A stretch of DNA of 64,000 nt from Euonymus europaeus (lineage: Eukaryota > Streptophyta > Magnoliopsida > Celastrales > Celastraceae), in NCBI GenBank assembly GCA_963580455.1, contig OY756972.1:7331001-7395000 (forward strand), written 5' to 3'. The notes beneath the pieces are model-generated. The model worked only from the letters and a program-made list of their open reading frames with translations. It was not told the DNA's origin and did no database searches. Made by a program: the position numbers and the translations under genes. Positions within the stretch are counted from its first letter, which is position 1. Each line of letters starts with the position of its first letter. Below, piece by piece: positions 46,453 to 59,493 of this stretch.

Positions 46453-47400
46453 TGTAGCGACCTGTTCAAAGAGCGAGTCTATAGAATGGCTAAACTACCA
46501 TCGACTATATTTATTACGCAAAATCCTCAATAATTTGGATTTATAATTCAAATAATAAATGCGGAAAGCCTCAAAATGCAAAGTACAAAAGTCTAACGTG
46601 TGAAACAGTGCGGAAGCTCAACCCAAAAAATAAAAACCTAACAATCTCTACTTATAACCCCCAAACTTCAAAATCCATGAGACTCTAGGTCATGCCATAG
46701 GATGTTGGCCATAACTCACTTGAAAGTCGGAAAAACAAGAAGAAGAGGGTGAGCTATAAAGCTTAGTAGTGGTGAAATACCAATCAGAAACTCAAATATC
46801 TATGAGATAGATACCTGAGCAGAGGAAACAAGTGAAAACGATAAAGAGTGGGATGATTTCTATAAATATAGAAGCTGACAATGGAAGCCAAACAATGATG
46901 AGGCAGGATGATTAATGATCATAACAACAACAATCCTTGCATCAATAATACATATATTATAATGCAATTGCAAGAAACTATCAATAAGAGACCATGGAGG
47001 GTTAATCAACATCCTATATCATTATGCAGGTGGAACAACAAAGGACCACGAATGGTCGGCACTATAGTGCCTATACAATAATGGGGAATAAATCCAAGAT
47101 AGTGATCACGTCTCATGCTGATGTGTCGCGAGCACGACCATCGCAAATAAAGCCAATATGACGAGTGAAAACAACAGATAACAAACTTAACAATTCGACG
47201 AGTAAATAAAGAGTGTGATCAACTACCCAAACAATGAAATGACGAAACAAATTGAGAATACATCTCTATCAAACACATATCATAACAAAACATTCAATGC
47301 TCAAGAATAAACTTAACAAACTTTCCCTTGATGAGTGGCAATAGGAATACAAACTTTCTGAATTGGAGTTGGCTCATTAAACCCAAGCTTATATATTGAC
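46453..47400 (-). mobile_element. Gypsy-type LTR fragment
   Basis: Starts TGTAGCGACCTG on the plus strand (GGTCGCTACA end on the minus). It contains GAGGGTGAGCTATAAAGC, placed as in the GAGCC/GGCTCA region of the window's other LTRs. The right end runs into copia code at about 47400 without recognisable LTR start, so it is truncated. Confidence 0.45.
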
Positions 47401-47404
47401 TTCA

Positions 47405-49447
47405 TAAAGAGTGGCATGACACCCTCAGTTACTCATTTTTGGGTATTTGGGTGCATTACTCATGCTGATGTTCCTTATTCCAAAAGAATGAAGCTTGATA
47501 ACAAAAGTTTTTAGTGTATCATTCTTATTCGCAAGAAAGAATCAAAGGCGTATCAGTTATATGATCCCACTTCTCAGAAAATTATCGTGAGTCAAGATGT
47601 GATTGTTGAAGAAGATAAAAGCTAGAATTGTAATGAAGGGCCTACACATGAAAATTTTGTTGAATTGGAGAGGGAAGAAGATGATATAGACCCAAATGTT
47701 AACAAAGCTACTCATCTCAACACTAAACCAGATGAACTTGTTACTCAATCTGAATCTAGCTTAGATGTTATATCTCCACATGATGTTCTTAAAACTAGTA
47801 AACTATTAACCGTGATGTCCCAGTGCAAGTACTCAATTTGACATGAATCTCTCATCTCCTTATGCAAGTAGGGAGCAGCATCGACCATCCTCTTGGATAA
47901 ATGACTATGTGAGTGGTGAAAATCTATCCGATGAAGGGGCTTACATGGCCATATTTGCAACAACACATGGTTCTTTGTTATTTAACGAGGCTGTCAAGTA
48001 GGATAAGTAGAGAATGGCTATGGATGCAGACATGGATGCAATAGAAAGAAATAATACTTGGGAGTTAACTGAATTACTTGCAAGAGAAAGGAAAATTAGA
48101 GTAAAATGGGTCTACAGGATGAACTTTAATAAGAATGCGAAGATTGATAAGCACAAAGCTCATTTAGTCACCAAAGGGTACGCCCAAAAACTTGGAGTCG
48201 ACTACACTGAAGTGTTTGAACCTGTAGCATGTATAGATATTGTTCGACTTGTTCTTTCTCTTGCATCCCAAAGGCATTGGACAAATTTTCAACTAGATGT
48301 TAAATCTACCTTTTTACATGGAGATCTTTCAGATGAGGTTTTTATGGATCAACCTTCAACTTTCAAGAATGATGAGGAGCATAAAGTATATAAGTTACAC
48401 AAGGTGCTCTATGGTTTGAAACAAGCACCGTGTGCTTGGTATAGTTGGATCAAAGCTTATTTTGTGAAAGAAGGTTTTATCAAGTGTCCATATTAACATA
48501 CATTGTTCATAAAGACAAAGGTGAAAGGTAAAATTTTGATAATTTGCCTTTATATAGATGATTTTATCTTCACGGATAATGATGTATGAATGTTTGTTGA
48601 GTTTAAGTCTTCTATGATACACAAGTTTGACATGACAGACTTGGATAAAATGAGGTATTTTTTTGGGTCTAGAGGTTTCACAAAGTACTGATCGTATTAT
48701 TATTTGTCAAAAGAAGTATATGCTTGAAGTGTTGGAAAGTTTTGGGATGACACGTTCAATGGAGTGCTTAATCCAATTGTTCCAAGTTTCAAACTCATGA
48801 CGAATAGTGATAGAGAAAAGGGAGACAACCATTACTACAAACAACTTGTAGGTAGCTTGATGTACTTGACAGCCACTCGATTGGATAGCATGTTTGATGC
48901 ACTTCTAAGTTTGATGTTTTTTTATCGCAATGGAGGAAATGAAGTTTGGACAGCGTATACAAACAATGATTATACTGGAGATGTTGATGATCGATGAAGT
49001 ACATATGGGTATGTATTCATGATTAACTCTGGAGCAAGACTGCTAAAAAAATCTATTGTCATTTTGTCCACGACAGAATGTTAAATTTGTGGTTGCAGCT
49101 TCTTGTGCTTATTAAGTTCTTTGGATAAGAAGAATGTGACATAGTTTTTATTTGGTTCAAGATGATAGTATCCCTATTTAATGTGATAATAGTTCAATCA
49201 TCAAACTCTCACAAAATCCAATTCTTATGGACTCAACAAGCAGATAGATGTCAGATTTCATTTTCTTTGAGACCTTACAAGAGATGGTGTGATTAAACTT
49301 GTGCATAGTCTCACTGTAGAGCAAATTGTTGATATCATGAGTAAACTCTTAAAGCTAGATCTGTTTGTGAAATTGAGAAGCTTGATGGGAGTTTGCATTA
49401 ATCCAAGTATAAATTGAATGTTATCGCATTTAGTTTAAGGGAAGAAA
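47405..49447 (+). pseudogene. Copia pol: integrase tail, reverse transcriptase, RNase H
   Basis: The plus strand gives the integrase C-terminus (FWVFGCITHADVPYSKRMKL, KESKAYQLYDPTSQKIIVS), then reverse transcriptase (open 48014-48496) with NTWELTELL, KWVYRMNFNKNAKIDKHKA and FQLDVKSTFLHGDLSDEVFM. The YVDD-type box reads CLYIDDFIF at about 48545. RNase H remnants run to 49430, followed by a purine tract. Gag, protease and the integrase core are missing on the left, where the LTR fragment abuts. Several stops and shifts lie after 48496. Confidence 0.85.
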
Positions 49448-49739
49448 TGCTGGGATTGTTTTAAGTCTGACTGACTTAGTCTTAGTTACATGGGTCAGTA
49501 GGGCGTAGTTAGTTAAACATGGAATAATACCTATTGTTTAGGGACTAGTTATTTATTTTGATTTCCCTTGTATTCTACAAATTTCTTTCCTTGTAAAAGG
49601 CTATATATGGCCGCTATTATTCTAAATAATATGGACAAGCATATTCCTCATTATCTATTATTCAAACACTACAATTTACATTGTGGTTTGAATGGCAAAG
49701 GATGAACTTCTATTCAACACGTGTGTTTTCCAATTAACA
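49448..49739 (+). mobile_element. 3' LTR of the copia element
   Basis: Runs from TGCTGGGATTG to CCAATTAACA, 292 bp, directly after the purine tract AAGGGAAGAAA. A CTATATATGG box lies at about 49600. GCTTC at 49740-49744 would be the target duplication; the partner was not found. Confidence 0.75.
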
Positions 49740-49744
49740 GCTTC

Positions 49745-50600
49745 GGGCCAAAAAGTTTTTGGAATCTTCTTCACGAACTACATACTTTGATCCATCTTCT
49801 TAATAGTCTGATTTTTTCTTTTTATTACTCTGTTTTGTTGGGGAGAGTATGCCGCAATGAGTTGATGGCAGATTCCATGCTCATTATAAAAATCACTGAA
49901 GTCCTGTGAGGTGAACTCTCCTCCTCGATCAGTACTAAGAGCAATGATGCTTGTCCTGGTCTCCTTCTCAATAGGACTTTTAAGAAGTTTGAAAGTAGTG
50001 AAATCTTCAAATTTGACAGTAAGAAAATAAATCCACAATTTGCGACTAAAACCATCAATAAAACTGAGGATGTACCTCTTACTGCTATTAGAAATCAGAG
50101 TAATGAGTACGTAGATGTCAACATGGATAAGTTGAAGAACCTGAGTAGCTCTCCATGCAATTGAATTGGGAAAACTTTGTCATTGTTGTTTGCCAATCAA
50201 GCAAGTTTCACAAGTCTTTGATAGGAGCTTCCAGTTTTGACAATCCCTTGACCATCCCTTTTTGATAAAGAAGTGTCAGGCCCTTGAAGCGGAGATGACC
50301 ATATCTATTATGACAAAGCATGGCATGATCTTCAGACAAAGAGATATAGCTTGTATGTTCTAGTGTTTGAATTTGGGCAAATAATTTGAACATTTTATTG
50401 GATGACATGCTTATGTCTAAGAGTAGACATCGATTAGGATGATACAACCTACAAGTTCCCCATTGAATGAAGGACTCACTTTTCCGTGAGTTGTCCAACA
50501 GTCAAAAGACTAGTTTGCAACCCTCAAATATTGATTTCAAATGGTGGTAACAAAAAATAACCTTTCCTGATCGCTTTGAATCATGCCAGGTTCCTAACAG
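49745..50600 (-). pseudogene. Copia GAG-pre-integrase and integrase core, decayed
   Basis: The minus strand shows the pre-integrase zinc region (HNRYGHLRFKGLTLLYQKGM, GLSKLEAP; 50498-50208) and the integrase core (ALSTDRGGEFTSQDFSDFYN, YSPQQNRVIKRKN; 50038-49778). In the latter the Asp of the DDE triad in 'STDRGGE' is present. It is truncated at 49745 by the plus-strand copia LTR and ends at about 50600 against an oppositely oriented copia. Confidence 0.8.
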
Positions 50601-50639
50601 AAAGTTTCCCCATTCTTTGAGTGGGTGAGTTAAATCTAA

Positions 50640-51930
50640 CTACTGTGGCAGCAATGTATGCATGGAAAAATGGAGAATACATATGCAAGAATCATGTCCG
50701 TGGTGGATTTGCTGATGACCTGTAAAATGTTTTTTGCGGCATACATTCATCCAAAGAATCATGGAGCTCTCTGGAGAAGAAGTACAAGACTGAGGATGTC
50801 GGTACCAAGAAATTTTGGCAGCCAAATTTTTGGACTTCAAGATGATGGATGACAATTGTCACCCAGACTGAAGACTACCAGCTGATTGTGCATGACATCT
50901 TGGTGGAAGGAATGAATCTTAGTGAGTCTTTCCAATTGCCATCACTTATAGAGAAGTTGCCCCCTAGATGGTTGGACTTTAAGAATTACTTGAAGCATAA
51001 GCACAAGAAAATTAAAATAGAGAACATAATAGTACTTCTCCGAATTGAGGAAGATAATCCGAAGAAGATGGTGCTTCCAAAAGAAACAATGCAAACCCAG
51101 TTGAAAGTTTTAAACCCAAGACTGATGGAAAAAGGAAGAGAGACACCAAGCTAAAGGAAAGCAGAAAGAACAACCACAAAGATGTCCAGGGCACCTACTT
51201 TGTCTGCGACAAACTTGGACACTGAGACAAGAATTGCATAAAATGTCCTAACAAGGAGAGGGCCAAGGTCAAGGCTAAAGGCAAGGGGAAAAGCTACCAA
51301 GCAAGCTCACTTGGTTGAGTAGAGCAAAGATATGATGAAGAAATATTGGTTGCTGTAGTCACCCATGTGAACATGATAACAAACACCAAGAATTGGTGGT
51401 GGACACATGTGCAACCAAGCACATCTACATTGACAAAGATATTTTCTCCACTTATGAGAAAAAAATGATGGAGATAAGATCTATATGGTCAATTCTCCTC
51501 CGGCCACTATAAAAGGGACTGGATAGGTGATCCTAAAGTTCACCTCTGGGAAGAAGATTGCACTTCAAAAAGTGTTGCATGTCCGTGAGATTAGCAAGAA
51601 TCTCATCTCTATCTCTGTTCTGGTCAAGAAGAGATTAAGGGTGGTGCTCGAGTCTTTTCGGGTTGCACTAACTAAAGATAGGGTGTTTTTTGGGCAAAAG
51701 GTATTTATGTGATAGGTTGTTCAAAGCCGATGTTTCTATGATAGATGAAAAGTCTAAATTTTTGTACCTAAAATCCATTATGAATAAAAAGAAATCTTAT
51801 GTTTACAATGGTTGTGTCTCATTTTCTATGGCCTGGTAGACTAGTACACATAAATTATGGTACAATGAAAAATTTGGCAAACCTAGGTTTACTACCAAAA
51901 TTCAATTTGCATGTCAACCATAAATGGGCG
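50640..51930 (+). pseudogene. Copia gag and protease, decayed
   Basis: From 50640 the plus strand reads as a copia gag (TTVAAMYAWKNGEYICKNHV, SWSSLEKKYKTEDVGTKKF), then FQLPSLIEKLPPRWLDFKNY with LKHKHKK, a CCHC-type knuckle (CDKLGH, then CIKC), and a protease-like segment with LQKVLHVREISKNLISISVL. It is cut at about 1931 bases beyond 50000 within the pre-integrase segment (KFNLHVNHKW) by a gypsy LTR fragment. It is the same family as the minus-strand element at 53491-58549. Confidence 0.8.
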
Positions 51931-51934
51931 TGAT

Positions 51935-52787
51935 AGAGATCATGCGAATGGGTAAACCTTTCGGGTGTAGGTAATTGTTGTTGAGCTTGCTCACATTTAA
52001 TATATGGTAGGTTCCATGGTATTGATGAGTGGAATACTTTGGAAGGAATACCTGGTTACTTGATTTCTTATTTGATCATCATAAGTATACATTCATGTTA
52101 TTGATGGCATGTTGTTGCATACACCTTTCCTTTGATTCGACCTAATGTTAATTATTACTCTTTTACCCTATTGGATTTTTGGCTCACCTTTTATCATTCT
52201 TTCCACCCCACAAGTGAGACCGGGGTTGGAACTAACGATGTGGATCATACGGACCATGTGTGACATGGATGTCTCTTAGAGGTGCTAGGTTGGAGTTGTA
52301 AGCTAGTGGTTACACTTTTAGCATGCATGTTTATGTTCTAATACATATTTGTTTGTCTTTGATGATTGACACCCTGTAGGTGTGGATACTTGTACGATTG
52401 GAAGGAATGCCATGTGATTGAAACTTCCGAACTAGGATGTGGACCTTGAGTCTTGATATTATGTTGATTGTTGGATCGCTTATGACATCGTACTACATTG
52501 TCATTTTGTGCGTACTAATAAATGGCCTGAGGCTCTGCTAGGTTGAGAGAATGCTTGTTGATAATTGACCTGAGGTCCTGTTAGGTTTTTAATGTGATGT
52601 GTATGATTGTTGCACTTTGATTCAGGTAGGCACTCTTCAATATACAGGGAAGTGCAGCCCAATTTTTGAGTAATGAGTTTGATTTTTTCTAGTGGACTAA
52701 GGTTGAATCTGTATGGTTTAAATCATATCGGTGACCTAGGACGATGCAAAAAACAACAAGTAGCGCCTCTCAGGTTGGGGTGTTACA
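51935..52787 (+). mobile_element. Gypsy LTR fragment, 3' part
   Basis: Ends GGTTGGGGTGTTACA. The last 60 bases (GACCTAGGACGATGCAAAAA, AGTAGCGCCT) match the LTR tail at 1-90, and the minus-strand end of the solo LTR at 1477-3815. A GGCTCACC block near 52180 is in the usual place. The left terminus is missing. Bases 52788-52792 (TACAG) follow it. Confidence 0.6.
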
Positions 52788-53030
52788 TACAGTGTAGAGC
52801 ATTGTATCCTAGAAGGTTATTGCCCAGAAAGTGTTGACACCAGTAACAGGGGCTATTCTACCTTAAGCATATTCGTACCTTTGTGTACCTCGCTCATCTG
52901 TGATTCTCCATTCCTTAAATTCTCTTTGTTGTTTTGGTAACAGTAGTTTATTGCCTATTATACTTGTAAATAAATGCATGTTAAATTCTCTACTTTGTAT
53001 GCTCTAGTTTTATTGATATATACATGTGCC
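52788..53030. other. No gene recognised
   Basis: Short AT-rich spacer with no motif. Confidence 0.3.
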
Positions 53031-53491
53031 ATGATTAATCAATAAACTGTGAGATTTGTTTATTGTCCACTTTGCTTATATATCAATATATACACACAAA
53101 TAGTTTATATTTTTATTTTATTTATTGAAATATCCAATAATTGTTGTCTATAAAATGACAGTAGCATGCCAATAATCAATTGAATTGACACTCAATCAAC
53201 ATAACATCCTTACCAAAAGGAGAAAGTTAGATGAGCGATCGGATGGAGTGAGATACAATTAAGGTGAGGTGTCTTAGCTTTCTTTGGATGAAAAATTCGA
53301 AGCAATAGGAAAGAGAGATGGCTGAAAAATTTTGTGGTTTGCAAGCTTCGGGGCTCTATTTATAACTCATAAAACCCAACTAATTGGTCCATATAATTAG
53401 GGAAGTTGGAGGATTTATGGAACCACTTGCAACCACTTTGACTCACAAAATCACCTAGAGTAGTTTGTTTGTTGAACATTGAAATGTAACA
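53031..53491 (-). mobile_element. Probable 3' LTR of the minus-strand copia element
   Basis: On the minus strand a GTGAGGGA purine tract is followed by TGTTACATTTC at 53491 and a TATAAATAG box at about 53357. The lower limit is a guess; no CA terminus was fixed. Confidence 0.4.
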
Positions 53492-56400
53492 ATCCCTCAC
53501 ATGAATGAAAATAGACAACAATTCAAATACGAAAGAAATTTGAGAGTACAGTAGGAAAAATACTGCTTTGAGATAGGTAGCTTTTAGCTTTGAACCTTCC
53601 CTAGTGAGACTGACGCCTATAATTGCCAGTTGTTTATGTAAGCCTATACAATAAAGCTCACACAACACTAATCCAGTTCGTAATTGGTTCTCAATTGTTT
53701 TCACTATTTCAACCATGAACTTCTTGGGTTTAGTGAATGCTTTATAAAATATTTCTTTTACATATTTTTATAGAGCCGACCATTCTCTTCACTCATATAG
53801 GTGATGTCCTATGGAGAATATTCTCCAATACTCCACTTGTATATTTACATGACATAAGAATCATTAAAAACATAGCTTAACCTTAACACACTTCTTATCA
53901 ACACTTTGTGCATTTAAGAAATGAGATAGAGGAAAACTCTATACCGCTCACATTTAAGTTATTTTCAACTTATATTTTCCTATTAAACCTAGTCCATGAG
54001 ATCTCTAATTTCTAGGTTAGGTTTTCATTAAGGTAACTTATTGAATTAAGGCTTTTAAGACCATTCCCCTCAACGTGGAGTCTATCACCTCTCCACCCAA
54101 ACATTTTGTAAACGGATCTGCTATGTTTTCTTTAGACTTCACAAAATCTAAGGACATTATTTCAGTAGAGAGTAACTGTCTTACAGTATTATGTCTATGA
54201 CGAATGTGCCTAGAACTACTGTTATATATCAAATTTTGTGTTTTTGCAATTGCGGCTTCATTATCACAATGAATGCAAATTACAAGCATGGGCTTCGGCT
54301 ATATTGAAAAGTCCTCCAAGAAGTGACAAAGATACTTTACTTCTTGTCCAAAGCGATGAATTGATTTTATTGTTGATCGTGCTATGCACATTTGCTTTGA
54401 GGACTTCGAAGAGAGAGCCAGCCCTCCATGAAGATATATATAGCCACTAGTAAATTTCGATTCCTTTAAATCCTAAATCCAATTTACATCATTATATCCT
54501 TCTAGGACAGTTGGGTATTTACCATAGTTCAGAACATTATTGTTTGTTTTGTTTATGTACCCCAATAATCTCAGAAAAGCTTTCCATTGCTCATTTCAAG
54601 ATTACTTGTGTAGCTTCTTAGTTTACTAATAGAATATGCAATATCTACCCTCATGCTATTCATGATATACATCACACTGCTAATAATTCAAGAGTATTCC
54701 AACTATTGAAGACTATCTCCAATATTCTTATGTAAGATTACGTGAGGGAGAGACGGGCTGTTTGCATCTTTGATGTCATTTCCTTTAAATATTTCAATCA
54801 CTTTCTTGATATAATGTGATTGAGATAGTACTAGGACTTCTGTTTGATGCCTAATATCACATCTGCTTCACACGTGTCTTTCAAATCAAAGTTCTTAGAA
54901 ATCATTTTCTTGGATCGAGTGATGATTTCAACATTACGATCAAGAACTAACATATCATCGACATATAGACAAATGATTACATAATCATTTTTTACAGTTT
55001 TGTGTAAACACATTTTCTACACTCGTTGATTCGAAATCCATCTCGAATCACTATATGATCAAATTTCTCATGCCATTGTTTTGGAGTTTTCTTTGGCACA
55101 TACAATGACTTGACAAATCTACACCCTATACGTTCTTGTCCTTTGACATTAAACACTTAAGATTGTTCCATCTATGTCTCCTCATCGAGTTCACTGTTTA
55201 CAATATCATAAGTCTACATTCATTTAGTGAATCACCAACTCATATAGTGAGGCCACAAAAAATTAACATCCATATGGATGTAATTCTCGTGACTGGTGAA
55301 TAAGTATTAATGTAATCTAGACCTTTCTTTTGTCTAAACCATTTGGCTACAAGCTTTGCTTTGTACTTATCTATGGATATGTCAGCTTTTAGTATTTTCC
55401 TAAAGATGCATTTACATCCAATTGACTTATTCCTGATAGAGAGATCAACCAATTCCCAAGTATGGTTACATAGGATGGATTCTATTTTGATGTTGACAAC
55501 TTCTTTCCATAATAGATCATCTGGTGTTGACATTGCTTCTTTGAATGTCTAAGGCTCATTTTCCAACATGTATGTTAGATATTTAGGACCAGAAAACTTA
55601 CAGACTTTTGGTATCTTACTTCTTCTTGGTTCTATTTCATCAACCTCTTGCTCACCATTTTATTCATTCTTATAATTGGAATCTCTATTCTTTTTCTGAT
55701 AGGTTTCACTTCTTTTGCAAGAAAATATTTCCTCAAAGAATTCTACATCTCTTGTTTCCATAATTATATTAACATGGACATCATGTTTTTCATATTTGTG
55801 TACCCAAAATCTGAATACACTAATATTTTGAGCATATCCTAAAAATATGAAATCCACAATTTTTAGTTTGAGTTTTACTTGCTTTGGTGGAGGTATTGCC
55901 ACCTTAGCAAGACATCCCCATACTTTCAAGTATTTGAAAGAGGGTGGTCTCTCTTATTTTACATCTCATATGGAATACTAGTTGTTTTCTTGTGGGACAT
56001 TCTATTAAGAATATAATTATCATAGCTTTCCCCCACAAGTTTTGCGGTAGGCCAAAACTTATTAACATGCAATTAACCATTTTCTTTAAAGTTCTATTCT
56101 TTCTTTTAGCAGTTCTATTTTGTTGAGGTGTATATGGTGTTGTTGTTTAGTGGATGATTCAAAACTCAATACACAGCTGATCAATGTGAGCAGAATCATA
56201 TTCTCCTCTCCTATTGAACCTTAGTGTCTTGATCTTTTTACCAAGTTGAGTCTCAAATTTATTTGAATACTTGATAAAGTTGTCCACTGCCTCATTTTTC
56301 TAGTTAATAGATAAATATTACAATATTTTGTGCAATTATTGATGAATGTAATGAAGTACTTCTTTCCACCTCTACTTTGAACAAATTTCTAGTCACATAA

Positions 56401-58549
56401 ATCACTATGGATTAATGTTAGAGGCTCAGTACTTCTTTCGATTGAGTAAAAGGGTTTCTTTATAAACTTTGCTTCAACACATGTTTCACATTTATGGTTG
56501 ACATCCAAATTGAATTTTGGAATTAAACCTAGGTTTGTAAACTTTTTCATTGTACCTTAATTTACATGTTCTAATCTACCATACCGTAGAAAAGGAGACA
56601 CAACCATATAAACAAAAGAATTCGCTAGGGGTGGAAGAACGGTTCAACAATTCGATTTCAAACCGAACCCGAAAAACCAAAGTATTTCAGTTTGACTATT
56701 AACAAAACCAAACCAAACCAATCTAACAACTAAACCGGACCAAAATTGATATACAATGCACGACTTGGTTCGGTTCGGTTTGGTTTAAACTGAACATGAC
56801 ATTGGTCATTATGCCTTCAATTATAATTCCAATTTGTAATGACACATAGTCATAATTAATCACTTAATCTACATCTGAATTTTGAGATTTGATAATTTGA
56901 ATAATATAATAGGCTCACTCAGATTCTCATAAGTCATAAGTCATAATTTATAGCAAATTACAAATTATTCATATCAATTGACTCAAATATATTATGTATA
57001 TGTTTATAAAAATAATAATATATAAATAAAGAAAATTTATTACGGTTTTTTGGTTTAAAACCAAATTTATTAAAAAAAACCCAGACCAAACCAAAAAACT
57101 AAAAATATATAAACCGAACCAAAAGAAAAATTCGGTTTGGTTTTCGGTTCCTTAAACGGGTTGGTTCGGTTTTTCGCACCCCTAGAATTCGCTTTGTTCA
57201 TAATGGATTTTGGGTATAGAAATTTGTTATTATCTATTATAGTAATGTTGGCTTTGAAATGCCCATCACAAGTATACCCCTTTCACATATAAGTTTCATC
57301 CTTCGAAACTACAAATTTAGTGCCTTCAAACACAATCTTGAATCCATTGCTTATTCTCACAGGAACAGATATCAGATTCTTGCGAATCTCAAGCACATGT
57401 AGTACATCTTGAAGTGTGAGCTTCCTGTCTGAGGTGAACTTCAGAATCACATCTCGAGTTCCTTCAATAGTGGTTGGAGTTGAGTTGGCCATGTAGATCT
57501 TCTCTCCATTATCTTTCATCTCATAAGATCTAAAGAGGCTCATGTCGATAAAGATGTGTTTTGTTGCCCCAATGTCCACCCACCTGTCATTGGTGTTTGT
57601 CACTAAGTTTACTTAGGAGACTACAACAACCAACATCTCTTCATAATCACTTTGCTCAACCAGGTGAGCTTTCTTGGTAGTTCATCCTTTGCCTTTATCC
57701 ATGGCCTTGTTATTATCCTTGTTGGGATGTTTTCTCTAATACTTGGCTTGGTGTCTAGGTTTTTCGCAGGTAAAACAAGTGCCCTAGAACTTTTGTGGTC
57801 GTTCCTTATGCTTTCTCTTAGCTTGTTGCTTCCTCTTCCATTTCTCATCACTCTTGGGTTTGGAATTTCCCACCAGGTTGGCCTTTTGTGCTTTTGGAGG
57901 TGTCGTCTTCATCACTCTTGCTGCCACTTGAAAAGACTCATTTAGAGTCATTCTTTTTGCCAATACATCATACAAAATCAGCTGGTAGTCTTTAGCTTGG
58001 GTGATGAAAGACTTGCCACCCACCATCTCGAAGTCCAGAAATTTGGCCACCATAAATTTCTTTTTACCGGCATCCTTAGTCCCGTACTTCTTCTCCAAAG
58101 AGCTCCATAGCTCCCTGACTAAAGGTATGGCACAATACACATTATATAGGCTGCCAACAAGTCCACCAAGGACAAGATTCCTAAATATGTATTTTCCTTC
58201 TTTCTAGGCATGCATTACTGCCACAGTTGTTGGATCTGGCTCTCCTACCCAAAGAATATGTGTTGCCACCTTTTGAAATTAATCCCTTGAACTTTTCTGA
58301 CTTTTCAACAGGAATTTTAGGAACCAGCCTATTTGTCATAGGAACATTGTTCTCGATTCCAATAGTTGCGACAGAAACAGACACGCCTCCAATAGGAGTA
58401 TTCACAAGCATACCTTTGTTAGGAGTAGCCATAGGCACACCTCAATTAGGAGCAGCTACACCACCTGAGTTCACAACACCTTGAGCATTTTCATCACCTC
58501 CATTAAGGATGATGGGTGTCTAATTGTAGACTTGTTGAATTTGTTCCAT
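53492..58549 (-). pseudogene. Copia gag-pol, nearly complete in order but decayed
   Basis: Domains in order down the minus strand: gag from an ATG at 58549 (KSEKFKGLISKGGN, then ELWSSLEKKYGTKDAGKKKF and a knuckle CFTCEKPRHQAKY near 57770), with two internal deletions; protease near 57600-57283 (RWVDIGATKHIF, LQDVLHVLEIRKNLISV; the DTGA site reads DIGA); pre-integrase and integrase 56560-55660 (CETCVEAKFIKKPF, KVWGCLAKVAIPPPKQVKLK); reverse transcriptase 55533-54831 (NHTWELVDL, ICLYVDDMLVL with the YVDD box intact); RNase H 54289-54038 (HCDNEAAIAKTQN, SKENIADPFTKCL). Many stops and shifts are present. A MITE (56626-57184) is inserted between protease and integrase. The tail down to 53492 is untranslated. 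Confidence 0.88.
56626..57184. mobile_element. Non-autonomous hAT-type MITE with perfect 8-bp duplication
   Basis: The 559-bp element begins TAGGGGTGGAAG and ends GCACCCCTA. GAATTCGC flanks it at 56618-56625 and 57185-57192. Its subterminal parts are rich in the inverted words AACCGAACC and GGTTCGGTTTGG, so each half can pair. The TAGGGGTG termini and 8-bp duplication are typical of hAT elements. It carries no transposase and splits the copia pol, so it is younger than that copy. Confidence 0.92.
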
Positions 58550-59493
58550 TTATCTACAAAATCTAATTTCAAGTGAGTAATAAACGTAAACTATAAAATA
58601 TAATCACCACAATAAAAATTGAAACACTTAAACACTTTTCAAGGTAATACCTTATCAAATAAATTTGTGACTTTTAAAATCGGCAACCAGGTTGGTTCCG
58701 AGAAAGAGGGGGTCTTCCAATTAATATGGTGCACAATTGGGTAACTGCTTTTCTAGACTGAACGTTTTTGGATACAAATTTCAAATTATAAATGAAATGT
58801 AACAAGTTATGTATCAATTTTTAATTAATAATAATACGTATTGAATATGCCAATTAATTTACAAATATGGAAATTTGTAATTTCAATTGACATATGGCAG
58901 AATCAATAATAGCACTGTATTTTAACCAAATTAGTTTAATCCAATTATATATAGATGTGAAAAAAATTTATCTATCTTCTATCAACTAAAGGATTAAAAT
59001 GTGGCAAACATATGGGATATATAAGCTAGCTTTCTTTCTAATCTTACACGTACATAGATTCAAAATAAATGAGTTTATATATATGCACGTACTTGCTTTA
59101 ATAAACCAGTTTAAAATTAGCTAGCATGCATAATCATGAGTCCATGAAAAGTTTTAGTAAGCCAAGCCTTGCATGTATAATAAAGTTTATATATATTCAC
59201 TAATTCAACCAGTGGCATATATATTTTATGCTAATGATCATACATCTACACAAATTGTATGCACAATTTTATATAAGATAATTTATGAGATGAATTTATT
59301 CTAACAATGCAAAGTTGGCAGGTTCAATCAATATACTATTGCATATAATAATAAGTTTAAACAAAACAATACTGATAGAATTGTAGATTTAATATTGCAT
59401 GCACGCATGCATGTGTGGATTGGTCAAACTAGTTTCAAGGTTCCAGACGTGGGGAGATGCAAATAAAATAGTTCCATGTCCTGCAAATGAACA
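58550..59493. other. Leader or LTR remains and AT-rich DNA
   Basis: The 5' leader of the minus-strand copia should begin here. No clear primer-binding site was found; TGGTTGCCGA on the minus strand near 58690 is a weak candidate. From 58800 on the DNA is AT-rich with GCATGCA-type words (59395-59412) and no code. Confidence 0.35.

Noticed and set aside
53360..53716. 118-codon minus-strand frame as a gene
   Set aside because: It spans the purine tract and LTR start of the copia element and has no recognisable domain.
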